Below are positions 57,518 through 64,000 of a stretch of DNA of 64,000 nucleotides, in pieces. How positions within the stretch are numbered: position 1 is the stretch's first letter; each line of letters begins with the position of its first letter. Below the pieces are notes generated by a model. That model saw nothing but the letters and a program-made list of their open reading frames with translations. It did not search any database and was not told where the DNA came from. The position numbers and the translations under genes are program-made. Source of the stretch: Affinundibacterium seohonense (GTDB lineage Bacteria > Pseudomonadota > Gammaproteobacteria > Burkholderiales > Burkholderiaceae_D); the NCBI RefSeq assembly GCF_014284305.1, contig NZ_JACOFW010000017.1, positions 1 to 64,000 on the forward strand, written 5' to 3'.

Positions 57518-58732
57518 ATGCCAAAATCTTGTGATTCTCTAGTGAATAAAAGCTTCTATCTCTCTGATGTTAAAGCAACATTTGGACGATTCTTGCCCCT
57601 AGCAAACAAGCTGGGATACAAGGATCGTTTTCTCATTGCAGCAGGTGCTTTGTCGAGCTTGTTATTCGCGAGTGTATCGAGCTTTCTCATTTGGGGCAGT
57701 TATGGATCGATTCCTCTATTGGTAGCGCCAATGGGAGCCACTTCTATACTAATATTTGCTCTACCATCTAGCCCTCTAGCGCAACCATGGTCGGTATGCT
57801 TTGGCAATTTTATATCCGCAAGTATCGGTGTTGGGTGTGCGACCTTGCTCGGTCATCATCCGTTTGTCGCTTCGCTGGCTGTTGGGCTTTCGATCTTGGT
57901 AATGTTTGCTACTAGTAGCCTACATCCACCAGGCGGAGCGGTTTCACTTTTGGCAGTGCTTGGTGGGACACAAATAGAGCACCTTGAATGGTATTTTGTG
58001 TTGGGAGTCGTTGTGCTGCAGTCGACATGTTTGGTCATCATTGCGGCAGGATTTCACCATTTGCGAAAGGTGAATTACCCGCAATCTGCAAGGTTAAGCG
58101 AGAATTTGCATCGAACAGGCGATCCGCAAATAAGCGCTAGATTAGGTGTTACCAGCGCTGATCTCGATGTTATCTTGGCTAAGCACGGAAAATTACTCGA
58201 TATTAGTCGAACTGATTTACAAACATTGATTACGAATACCGAGATACAAGTGCAACGTCGGCGACACGGAGTGATTCGGTGTAGTGAAATCATGTCACGC
58301 CATGTCGTCACAGTTAAGTTTGAAACGAGGCTCGAAGAGTGTTGGCAATTATTACGAACCCATAAAGTCAAAACACTGCCAGTCATTGACGATCAAAGAA
58401 AAGTGATTGGAACAATAAGCCTCATTGATTTCTTAAAAAATGCGGGTCTTGATGTTTACCATGATTTTGACCTGCGTTTGCGGCAATTGCTGGAGAATGC
58501 ACATCGTTTGACTGGTAGTAGATATGAAGTTGCAGGTCATATCATGAACACTTCAGTCCAGGCTAAAGTAGACGATTCCGATATCCTTGAACTGGTGGCG
58601 CTTTTTACCGATCTTGGTCTGCATTCTGTTCCGATTTTGAATTCGAGTGGCGAGTTGCAAGGTGTGATTACACAAACGGATTTGATCGCTACTTTGTATC
58701 GTATGCAGATTGATAAACCGCTCGATACTTAG
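57518..58732 (+). CDS. HPP-family membrane protein with C-terminal CBS domains
   Basis: A 404-residue protein. The N-terminal half has the HPP transmembrane domain (SIPLLVAPMGATSILIFALP; the HPPGGA motif in SSLHPPGGAVSLLAVLGG). The C-terminal half has two CBS domains (MSRHVVTVKFETRLEECWQL; MNTSVQAKVDDSDILEL). HPP proteins include nitrite transporters of chloroplasts, so a role in nitrite or anion handling fits the denitrification neighbourhood; CBS domains suggest adenylate-nucleotide control. The function is inferred. Confidence 0.85.
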   Translation: MPKSCDSLVNKSFYLSDVKATFGRFLPLANKLGYKDRFLIAAGALSSLLFASVSSFLIWGSYGSIPLLVAPMGATSILIFALPSSPLAQPWSVCFGNFISASIGVGCATLLGHHPFVASLAVGLSILVMFATSSLHPPGGAVSLLAVLGGTQIEHLEWYFVLGVVVLQSTCLVIIAAGFHHLRKVNYPQSARLSENLHRTGDPQISARLGVTSADLDVILAKHGKLLDISRTDLQTLITNTEIQVQRRRHGVIRCSEIMSRHVVTVKFETRLEECWQLLRTHKVKTLPVIDDQRKVIGTISLIDFLKNAGLDVYHDFDLRLRQLLENAHRLTGSRYEVAGHIMNTSVQAKVDDSDILELVALFTDLGLHSVPILNSSGELQGVITQTDLIATLYRMQIDKPLDT

Positions 58733-58975
58733 ACCATTGTTTATGATTGCGATGGTTTTCAATGCTTGGTGTTGACGATCTTCAGATCGGTGGGAGTAAT
58801 GAATTTCATCTAGGTAGTCGTTGACGACACACTTGTGGTTGGCTAAGTTTGATGTTCAAGATTTTTGAATTATGTTTTTGCGGCATTACTAGATATCTAG
58901 TAACAGAACTTCATAGTGCATGAAGTAGGTTGCACCTGCCAACCTTTGTTACTGTTTGGTGCATCCATGATTTCA

Positions 58976-58989
58976 TTGACCTAAGACAA
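58976..58989 (+). promoter_or_regulatory. FNR/DNR-like site upstream of ubiU
   Basis: TTGACctaaGACAA matches the FNR consensus at seven of ten positions and the 57440 site at most positions including CTAAG. The centre is about 42 bases before the ubiU ATG, which would leave almost no leader for class II activation, so the position is not ideal. Confidence 0.35.
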
Positions 58990-59024
58990 AGACACGCCTA
59001 CAGCGTATCGCTACCATCTTGCGC

Positions 59025-60029
59025 ATGAAAACAATCGATCTCGTAGCGCCTGCCGGCAGCTTAGTTGCACTCAAAGCAGCCATCGACAAAGGCGCTGATG
59101 CCGTTTATCTAGGCTTACGCAATGCCACCAATGCACGTAATTTTGGTGGTCTCAATTTTACCGATGCCGACATTCGGCTTGGCGTGGAATATGCCCACCA
59201 CCGCGGCAAACAAGTTCTGTTCGCGATCAATACTTACCCGCAAGCGCAAATGGCGCACGAATGGCGCGCTGCCATCGATACCGCAGTACTGCTAGGTGCT
59301 GACGCGATTATTTTGGCGGATCCTGGTTTAATGGCTTACGCACGTCATCGTTATCCTGATGTGCGTTTGCATTTGTCTGTGCAAAGTTCATCCACCACGG
59401 TCGATGCAATCGAATTGATGCGCGAACAATTTGGCATACGTCGCGCTGTTTTGCCACGCGTATTAACACTGACTGAAATTGAAAAAATCATTCGTCAGAC
59501 CGAAGTTGAAATTGAAGTGTTTGGTTTCGGTAGCTTATGTGTGATGGCTGAAGGACGTTGCTTGTTATCGAGTTATGTCACGGGTGATTCACCGAATAAC
59601 AAAGGCGTATGCTCGCCTGGTCATGCTGTTAGCTGGGAAGAAAAAGACAAGGTCTTATCCGCGCGTTTGAGCGGCACCTTAATCGACCGCTATGCACCGA
59701 ATGAAGCGGCTGGTTATCCGACGCTGTGCAAAGGTCGTTTTGAAGTCGAAGGGCAAGTCGATTACGCCTTAGAAGAACCGACCAGTTTGAATGCCATCGG
59801 CTTGCTGCCGCAGTTACTCAAAATGGGCGTGAAAGCGATCAAGATTGAAGGTCGTCAACGTAGTCCAAATTATGTGTCACAAGTGGTTGGGACTTTGCGC
59901 GCAGCGCTGGATTCAGCTGAACGTGATCCTGAGCGATATACAGCGAGGCCGGATTGGAATGCGACCTTGGCGAAACATGCTGAGGGAGCGCAGGTGACGC
60001 AAGGAGCATTCGAACGTCCCTGGAAATGA
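59025..60029 (+). CDS. ubiU: UbiU, oxygen-independent ubiquinone hydroxylation subunit (U32 family)
   Basis: About 334 residues from ATG 59025. The cysteine spacing of UbiU is exact: Cys then seven residues on in LCVMAEGRC, 17 further in NNKGVC, and one in YPTLCKGRF, for a [4Fe-4S] cluster. With UbiV it hydroxylates the ubiquinone ring without O2 using prephenate. It is followed by ubiV after 186 bases. This matters for anaerobic respiration through the nearby nar and nos enzymes. Confidence 0.93.
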   Translation: MKTIDLVAPAGSLVALKAAIDKGADAVYLGLRNATNARNFGGLNFTDADIRLGVEYAHHRGKQVLFAINTYPQAQMAHEWRAAIDTAVLLGADAIILADPGLMAYARHRYPDVRLHLSVQSSSTTVDAIELMREQFGIRRAVLPRVLTLTEIEKIIRQTEVEIEVFGFGSLCVMAEGRCLLSSYVTGDSPNNKGVCSPGHAVSWEEKDKVLSARLSGTLIDRYAPNEAAGYPTLCKGRFEVEGQVDYALEEPTSLNAIGLLPQLLKMGVKAIKIEGRQRSPNYVSQVVGTLRAALDSAERDPERYTARPDWNATLAKHAEGAQVTQGAFERPWK

Positions 60030-60215
60030 GCGTAGTTTGCAAATTCAATCACAGGGCGGATTACGGCGTTGACTATGCTCGCAATACTGACGCATCGCAG
60101 TGCTTGGCGCCTAGCCCTGCATCCATAGAGTCGAATTCCTGAGCACGATTATGGCGTATTGGATTCACTAGTCGTCGTTCTACTGTTTGTTTGAAAATAT
60201 AAACTTAAAGACCTT

Positions 60216-61121
60216 ATGAAACTATCCCTCGCACCACTGTCTTATTACTGGTCTAAAGAAAGCACGATGCAATTTTATGTAGAGGCGATGAACTGGCCTG
60301 TAGATATTATTTATCTGGGCGAAGTTGTTTGTTCGCGTCGGCATGTGATGCGTTTGCCGGATTGGATTGGTTTGGCGAAAGCTTGTCGCGATACGGGTAA
60401 ACAAGTGGTGCTTTCAAGCTTAACTTTGATTGATAACGAAGCTGATCGACGAGCCATGCATAAATTGATTGATGCGGCGGTTGCGGAAGATTTTCTGATC
60501 GAAGCGAATGATTTTAGCGCCGTACGTGCAATGCAAGGACGGCCCTTTGTCGCGGGACCACATTTAAATGTATATCACACTGGCACCTTGAATTGGTTGC
60601 GTGAATTGGGCGCGATGCGCTTTACCCCGCCAATAGAATTAAGTGGTGCGGATTTGGCGGTATTGCAGGCGCAACGGCCAGTTGGTTTAGAAACCGAAGT
60701 GCAAGTATGGGGACGCATGGCGCTCGCCTTCTCTTCTCGATGCTTCACTGCACGCCATCATCGCCTGCGCAAAGACAATTGCGAGTTTCGCTGTGAACAT
60801 TATCCCGATGGATTGGCATTACAAACCCGCGAGCACAGCGATTTTCTGACCATTAACGGCATACAAACCCAAAGCGCGAATTGCTTGGATTTGAGTGCAC
60901 AAATTCCTGCCCTCAAAAACTTGCAAGTCGATATCTTGCGTCTGCAAGTGCAGTCCAACTATATGGAACAAATCGTCCACGCCTTTGATACCGCACGCCG
61001 CCGCGAACAAGCAGCGGTGATTGAACCTGCATTTTTGCCGCCGCAATCTGAGCGCTGCAATGGTTATTGGAACGGTAGTTCAGGCATGCAATGGCAAACG
61101 ATTCCAATTCATGCAAACTAA
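60216..61121 (+). CDS. ubiV: UbiV, partner of UbiU (U32 family)
   Basis: A 301-residue protein with the four cluster cysteines: Cys39 in GEVVCSRR and the trio in [19 protein letters not shown] with spacings of 13 and 4, as in E. coli UbiV. It forms a heterodimer with UbiU. It is followed after nine bases by ubiT. Confidence 0.93.
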   Translation: MKLSLAPLSYYWSKESTMQFYVEAMNWPVDIIYLGEVVCSRRHVMRLPDWIGLAKACRDTGKQVVLSSLTLIDNEADRRAMHKLIDAAVAEDFLIEANDFSAVRAMQGRPFVAGPHLNVYHTGTLNWLRELGAMRFTPPIELSGADLAVLQAQRPVGLETEVQVWGRMALAFSSRCFTARHHRLRKDNCEFRCEHYPDGLALQTREHSDFLTINGIQTQSANCLDLSAQIPALKNLQVDILRLQVQSNYMEQIVHAFDTARRREQAAVIEPAFLPPQSERCNGYWNGSSGMQWQTIPIHAN

Positions 61122-61130
61122 ATTTATTCT

Positions 61131-61589
61131 ATGATGAACCTCACTGATTTTCGTTTTCCCCGTGTCTTTGGCCAAATCGGCCGACACTTGCCTTCACCTG
61201 TTGCCAGCGCACCTTTAATGTTGATTTTGGCGCTGGCGCGACAACGCAGCTGGCTCGTCGCACCAGAAAATTTATACGACAAAACTTTTCGAATCTACGT
61301 CGAAGATCTCGGCCTATGCCTTTGCTTTCGTTGTGATCATGGTCGTTTTAAAGCCATCCAACATCAAACTACCGACGTCAGTCTGAGCGCCTGTGCTATG
61401 GATTTTTTGAGGCTGGCAACTGCCTTGGAAGACGCCGACACTTTATTCTTTCGCCGTCGCTTAAAAATCGAAGGCGATACAGAGCTCGGCATTGCGGTGA
61501 AATATTGGATCGATGCGAGTGAACGTCCAGCTTGGTTGAATCTGCTCGCAGAAAAACTGAATTCGGGTTTGAATACGGGATCAGTATAG
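61131..61589 (+). CDS. ubiT: UbiT, SCP2-domain lipid-binding accessory factor
   Basis: A 152-residue protein of the SCP2 sterol-carrier fold (YVEDLGLCLCFRCDHGRFKA; RRRLKIEGDTELGIAVKYW). UbiT binds isoprenoid quinone precursors and is required with UbiUV under anoxia. It is nine bases after ubiV. Confidence 0.9.
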   Translation: MMNLTDFRFPRVFGQIGRHLPSPVASAPLMLILALARQRSWLVAPENLYDKTFRIYVEDLGLCLCFRCDHGRFKAIQHQTTDVSLSACAMDFLRLATALEDADTLFFRRRLKIEGDTELGIAVKYWIDASERPAWLNLLAEKLNSGLNTGSV

Positions 61590-61632
61590 TTGTTTGCAGC
61601 TTTGTATAGCATTTGTCGGTGAGGATCATCAT

Positions 61633-62025
61633 ATGTTAGAACAACTACCACTGGTATATTCATGCTCAGGATGCTCCAGTGTCGCCCAACTGGCTAACGA
61701 CTGTGCATTGGAATTGGACAGAGCCGGGCGGGCGCAAATGTCTTGTATTAGCGGGGTGGGCGGTGGTGTGCCATCGTTGCAAAAACTTGCACAATCTGGC
61801 CGTCCCATTTTAGCTTTAGATGGCTGCGCACTAGCCTGCGTGAAAGCTTGCCTGGCGCAGGCTGGCATAACGGCCACGGTACATTTGATTTTAAATCAAG
61901 AGGGCGCACGTAAACGATTTCATGTCGATGCGCAGCCTGAGGAGCGAGCGCTCATAGCACGAGTGGTCAATCAAGGCCTGCTTGAAGTGTATCGTTTAAG
62001 TGAACTAGAAAATGAACAAACTTGA
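61633..62025 (+). CDS. Putative zinc-binding DGC-domain protein
   Basis: About 130 residues from ATG 61633, with GAGGA upstream. It shows YSCSGCSSVAQLAND and ALDGCALACVKACL, the DGC signature with several cysteines suited to a metal centre. The function of the family is unknown. It lies 43 bases after ubiT and before the operon terminator, so it probably belongs to the anaerobic ubiquinone unit. Confidence 0.8.
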   Translation: MLEQLPLVYSCSGCSSVAQLANDCALELDRAGRAQMSCISGVGGGVPSLQKLAQSGRPILALDGCALACVKACLAQAGITATVHLILNQEGARKRFHVDAQPEERALIARVVNQGLLEVYRLSELENEQT

Positions 62026-62122
62026 CAACGTGAATGGTCTGTATAGAGGAAGGGGTAGGGCTTCATTGCTTGCACTTCCAATACTATTTTTTGCGATTAA
62101 ATAGTGATTTTTGTTAACTGGA

Positions 62123-62146
62123 GGCTCATGAAAATGAGTCTTTTTT
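62123..62146 (+). terminator. Rho-independent terminator of ubiUVT operon
   Basis: GGCTCAT (62123-62129) pairs with ATGAGTC (62134-62140), with one G-T pair and a GAAA loop, followed by six T. Confidence 0.8.
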
Positions 62147-62341
62147 ATTATCGAGGCGGGAATGAAGAACTCAACATCTTGTCGATATTTCTTCACCTAC
62201 TTTCTACAAGCTTGAGTCAATTCAATCTTCAAACGATCGAGAAAATCGACCTAGTTCTAAAGAACTATCTCAGTCTAGTGCCAACGCCTGCTTTTAGGCA
62301 CCGCTCCGAAGAATGGGCGTAATACATATATATAACTAAAA

Positions 62342-62356
62342 TTTGATCATGTCAAA
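62342..62356 (+). promoter_or_regulatory. FNR-like palindrome before narG with 5-base spacer
   Basis: TTTGA-TCATG-TCAAA is a perfect palindrome around one central base. FNR sites have TTGA-N6-TCAA; the spacer here is five, one short. Its centre is 54 bases before the narG ATG, a fitting distance for activation. The spacing fault lowers the call. Confidence 0.35.
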
Positions 62357-62402
62357 GTGGCGTGAACATCAGGTTCACCGCTCGCATATTAAGGAGCTTG
62401 AG

Positions 62403-64000
62403 ATGAGTCATTTTCTGGATAGATTGAAGTTCATGTCTAAGGTGAAGTCCACCTATTCTGATGGGCATGGTGCGGTGGTGGATGAGGATAGACAGTGGGA
62501 GAATGCGTATCGCAGCCGCTGGCAGCATGACAAGATCGTGCGTTCTACCCATGGTGTGAACTGTACCGGTTCTTGTTCTTGGAAGGTGTATGTCAAGAAT
62601 GGATTGATTACTTGGGAAACCCAGCAAACTGATTACCCACGTACCCGTCCTGATTTGCCGAATCATGAGCCACGCGGTTGTCCACGTGGTGCTTCGTATA
62701 GCTGGTATGTGTACTCTGCCCAGCGCGTCAAATATCCTATGATACGTGGTCGCTTGATGGAAATGTGGCAAGAGGCACGTAAGACTATGGACCCGATCCA
62801 AGCATGGGAAGCCATTAGTCAAAATCCAGAAAAAGCGACACGCTATAAATCTGTGCGTGGTTTGGGTGGTTTTGTGCGTGCCGATTGGGATACGGCGCAA
62901 GAAATTATTGCGGCATCGAACGCCTTCACCATCAAGAAATTTGGCCCTGACCGCGTGGTGGGTTTTTCGCCGATTCCTGCGATGTCGATGGTGTCCTACG
63001 CGGCAGGTTCGCGTTACTTGTCTTTGATTGGTGGCGTGCCACTTTCTTTCTACGATTGGTATTGTGATTTGCCGCCGTCTAGCCCGCAGGTCTGGGGAGA
63101 ACAAACAGACGTACCTGAATCAGCGGACTGGTATAACTCTACCTATTTAATGGTCTGGGGTTCCAACGTGCCGCAAACACGGACACCAGATGCCCATTTC
63201 TACACGGAAGTGCGTTATAAGGGAACCAAAACGGTGGCTGTCTCTAGCGATTTCGGCGAGATGGTCAAATTTGGTGATATCTGGATGGCGCCTAAGCAGG
63301 GTACGGATGCCGCACTCGCGATGGCGATGGGTCACGTGATCCTGAAGGAATTCCATTTAGAGAATAAATCAGCTTATTTCCGTCGCTATGTTAAGCAATA
63401 TACCGATATGCCAATGTTGGTGCGCTTGGTTGAGCGTAATGGTTGTTATGTGCCGGATCAAATGCTGCGCGCGTCACAGATGCCAGGCGGCTTGGATGAA
63501 GCGAATAATGGCGACTGGAAGACGTTGGCGATTGATGAGACAACAGGCACTATCGTTTCACCCAATGGTTCTATTGGTTACCGTTGGGGTGAAGGCAAGT
63601 TTGATGACGGTGCGAAAGTTGGTCGTTGGAATCTGGAAGCCAAGGATGGCGGTTCCGGTCGCGAAATTGACCCGCAATTAAGCTTGATCGGCAAACACGA
63701 TGAGATCGTCAGTGTCGGTTTTAGCTACTTTGGTGGTGCTGATGCCAATGATATGTTGCAGCGTAATTTGCCCGCAAAACGTGTCACGCTGGCTGACGGT
63801 AGCGTCGCCTTAGTCGCCACGGTCTACGACTTGTCAATGGCGAACTACGGTGTTGATCAAGGATTAGGTGGCGCCGTTGCTACGTCTTATGATGATGACG
63901 TGCCATACACACCAGCATGGCAAGAGAAGCATACGGCGGTCAAACGTGATCTGGTGATCCAGGTGGCGCGTGAGTTCGCACAGAATGCGCATGACACCGA
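62403..64000 (+). CDS. narG: Respiratory nitrate reductase alpha subunit (5' part, runs off window)
   Basis: The ATG at 62403 follows AAGGAGC. The first 532 codons are open to the window edge, so the gene continues to the right. It opens MSHFLDRLKFMSKVK and has the FS0 cluster ligands in STHGVNCTGSCSW (His, Cys, Cys) and the molybdopterin region GPDRVVGFSPIPAMSM and MVWGSNVPQTRTPDAHF. It reduces nitrate to nitrite at the cytoplasmic face with quinol from NarI. No narK lies upstream within the window. Confidence 0.96.
   Translation, partial: MSHFLDRLKFMSKVKSTYSDGHGAVVDEDRQWENAYRSRWQHDKIVRSTHGVNCTGSCSWKVYVKNGLITWETQQTDYPRTRPDLPNHEPRGCPRGASYSWYVYSAQRVKYPMIRGRLMEMWQEARKTMDPIQAWEAISQNPEKATRYKSVRGLGGFVRADWDTAQEIIAASNAFTIKKFGPDRVVGFSPIPAMSMVSYAAGSRYLSLIGGVPLSFYDWYCDLPPSSPQVWGEQTDVPESADWYNSTYLMVWGSNVPQTRTPDAHFYTEVRYKGTKTVAVSSDFGEMVKFGDIWMAPKQGTDAALAMAMGHVILKEFHLENKSAYFRRYVKQYTDMPMLVRLVERNGCYVPDQMLRASQMPGGLDEANNGDWKTLAIDETTGTIVSPNGSIGYRWGEGKFDDGAKVGRWNLEAKDGGSGREIDPQLSLIGKHDEIVSVGFSYFGGADANDMLQRNLPAKRVTLADGSVALVATVYDLSMANYGVDQGLGGAVATSYDDDVPYTPAWQEKHTAVKRDLVIQVAREFAQNAHDT

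Larger units (their letters stand above)
62026..62402. other. Gap between ubiquinone operon and narG
   Basis: The region holds a terminator (62123-62146) and a palindrome TTTGA-N5-TCAAA (62342-62356) near the expected narG promoter. A 72-codon frame at 62104-62322 begins inside the terminator and is not credible. Confidence 0.6.

Noticed and set aside
62104-62322. 72-codon frame before narG
   Set aside because: It starts just before a rho-independent terminator and spans its stem; composition does not look coding.
62352-63104. 250-codon minus-strand frame opposite narG
   Set aside because: Antisense shadow of narG; the plus strand gives a clear NarG sequence.

Overview
The window looks like the chromosome of a denitrifying betaproteobacterium, most likely Burkholderiales of the Oxalobacteraceae type. 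The grounds are a clade I nitrous-oxide reductase cluster, a membrane nitrate reductase narG, the oxygen-independent ubiquinone genes ubiU-ubiV-ubiT, a NUDIX-aat-bpt-pyrD order, and moderate GC with dispersed REP-like hairpins. This placement is inference from gene content and protein style; no database was searched.

Layout. (1) 1-0.6 kb: the start of an IS110-family transposase abuts the 3' remnant of a U32 peptidase-family gene. (2) 0.7-7.5 kb: two secreted S9 peptidases, a DUF2785 protein and the Kdo transferase waaA. (3) 8.1-17.0 kb: an aerobic CoA-dependent aromatic degradation cluster matching the 2-aminobenzoyl-CoA pathway (ligase, monooxygenase/reductase fusion, SDR, MarR, enoyl-CoA hydratase, acyl-CoA dehydrogenase, thioesterase, Rid protein). 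It is interrupted by two families of REP-like repeats and followed by an unannotated histidine-kinase remnant. (4) 17.2-28.2 kb: core genes (PLP decarboxylase, DUF2164, M16 peptidase, cyclophilin, aldo/keto reductase, pyrD, bpt, aat, NUDIX) ending at an initiator tRNA. (5) About 28.2-41 kb: a mosaic genomic island at the tRNA-fMet 3' end. It carries a tyrosine integrase, a truncated CsgG-like lipoprotein gene, a PPP-type phosphoesterase, an HNH-like protein beside a conserved unknown protein, a large serine recombinase with an overlapping leader ORF, hipBA with twin operators, two HAD genes of the type linked to RNA repair (one broken by an in-frame TAG), and an MFS fragment. (6) 41.3-45.1 kb: a chemoreceptor and a PAS-GGDEF diguanylate cyclase. 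(7) 45.3-56 kb: the nos region on the minus strand (nosZ-nosR-nosD-nosF-nosY-nosL-nosL-like), with a cytochrome c and apbE/nosX diverging. (8) 56-64 kb: an orphan ketoacyl synthase, an HPP-CBS protein, ubiU-ubiV-ubiT with a DGC zinc-binding protein, and the first part of narG.

The anaerobic genes fit together. NarG and NosZ are terminal steps fed by ubiquinol, UbiUVT make ubiquinone without oxygen, ApbE supplies FMN to NosR, and NosDFY and NosL deliver sulfur and copper. FNR/DNR-like boxes lie upstream of nosZ, the HPP gene and ubiU.

The least explained parts are the island (the HNH/unknown pair, the HAD genes, the recombinase leader), the Rid protein without the usual catalytic arginine in the aminobenzoate cluster, and the altered CuA motif of NosZ.
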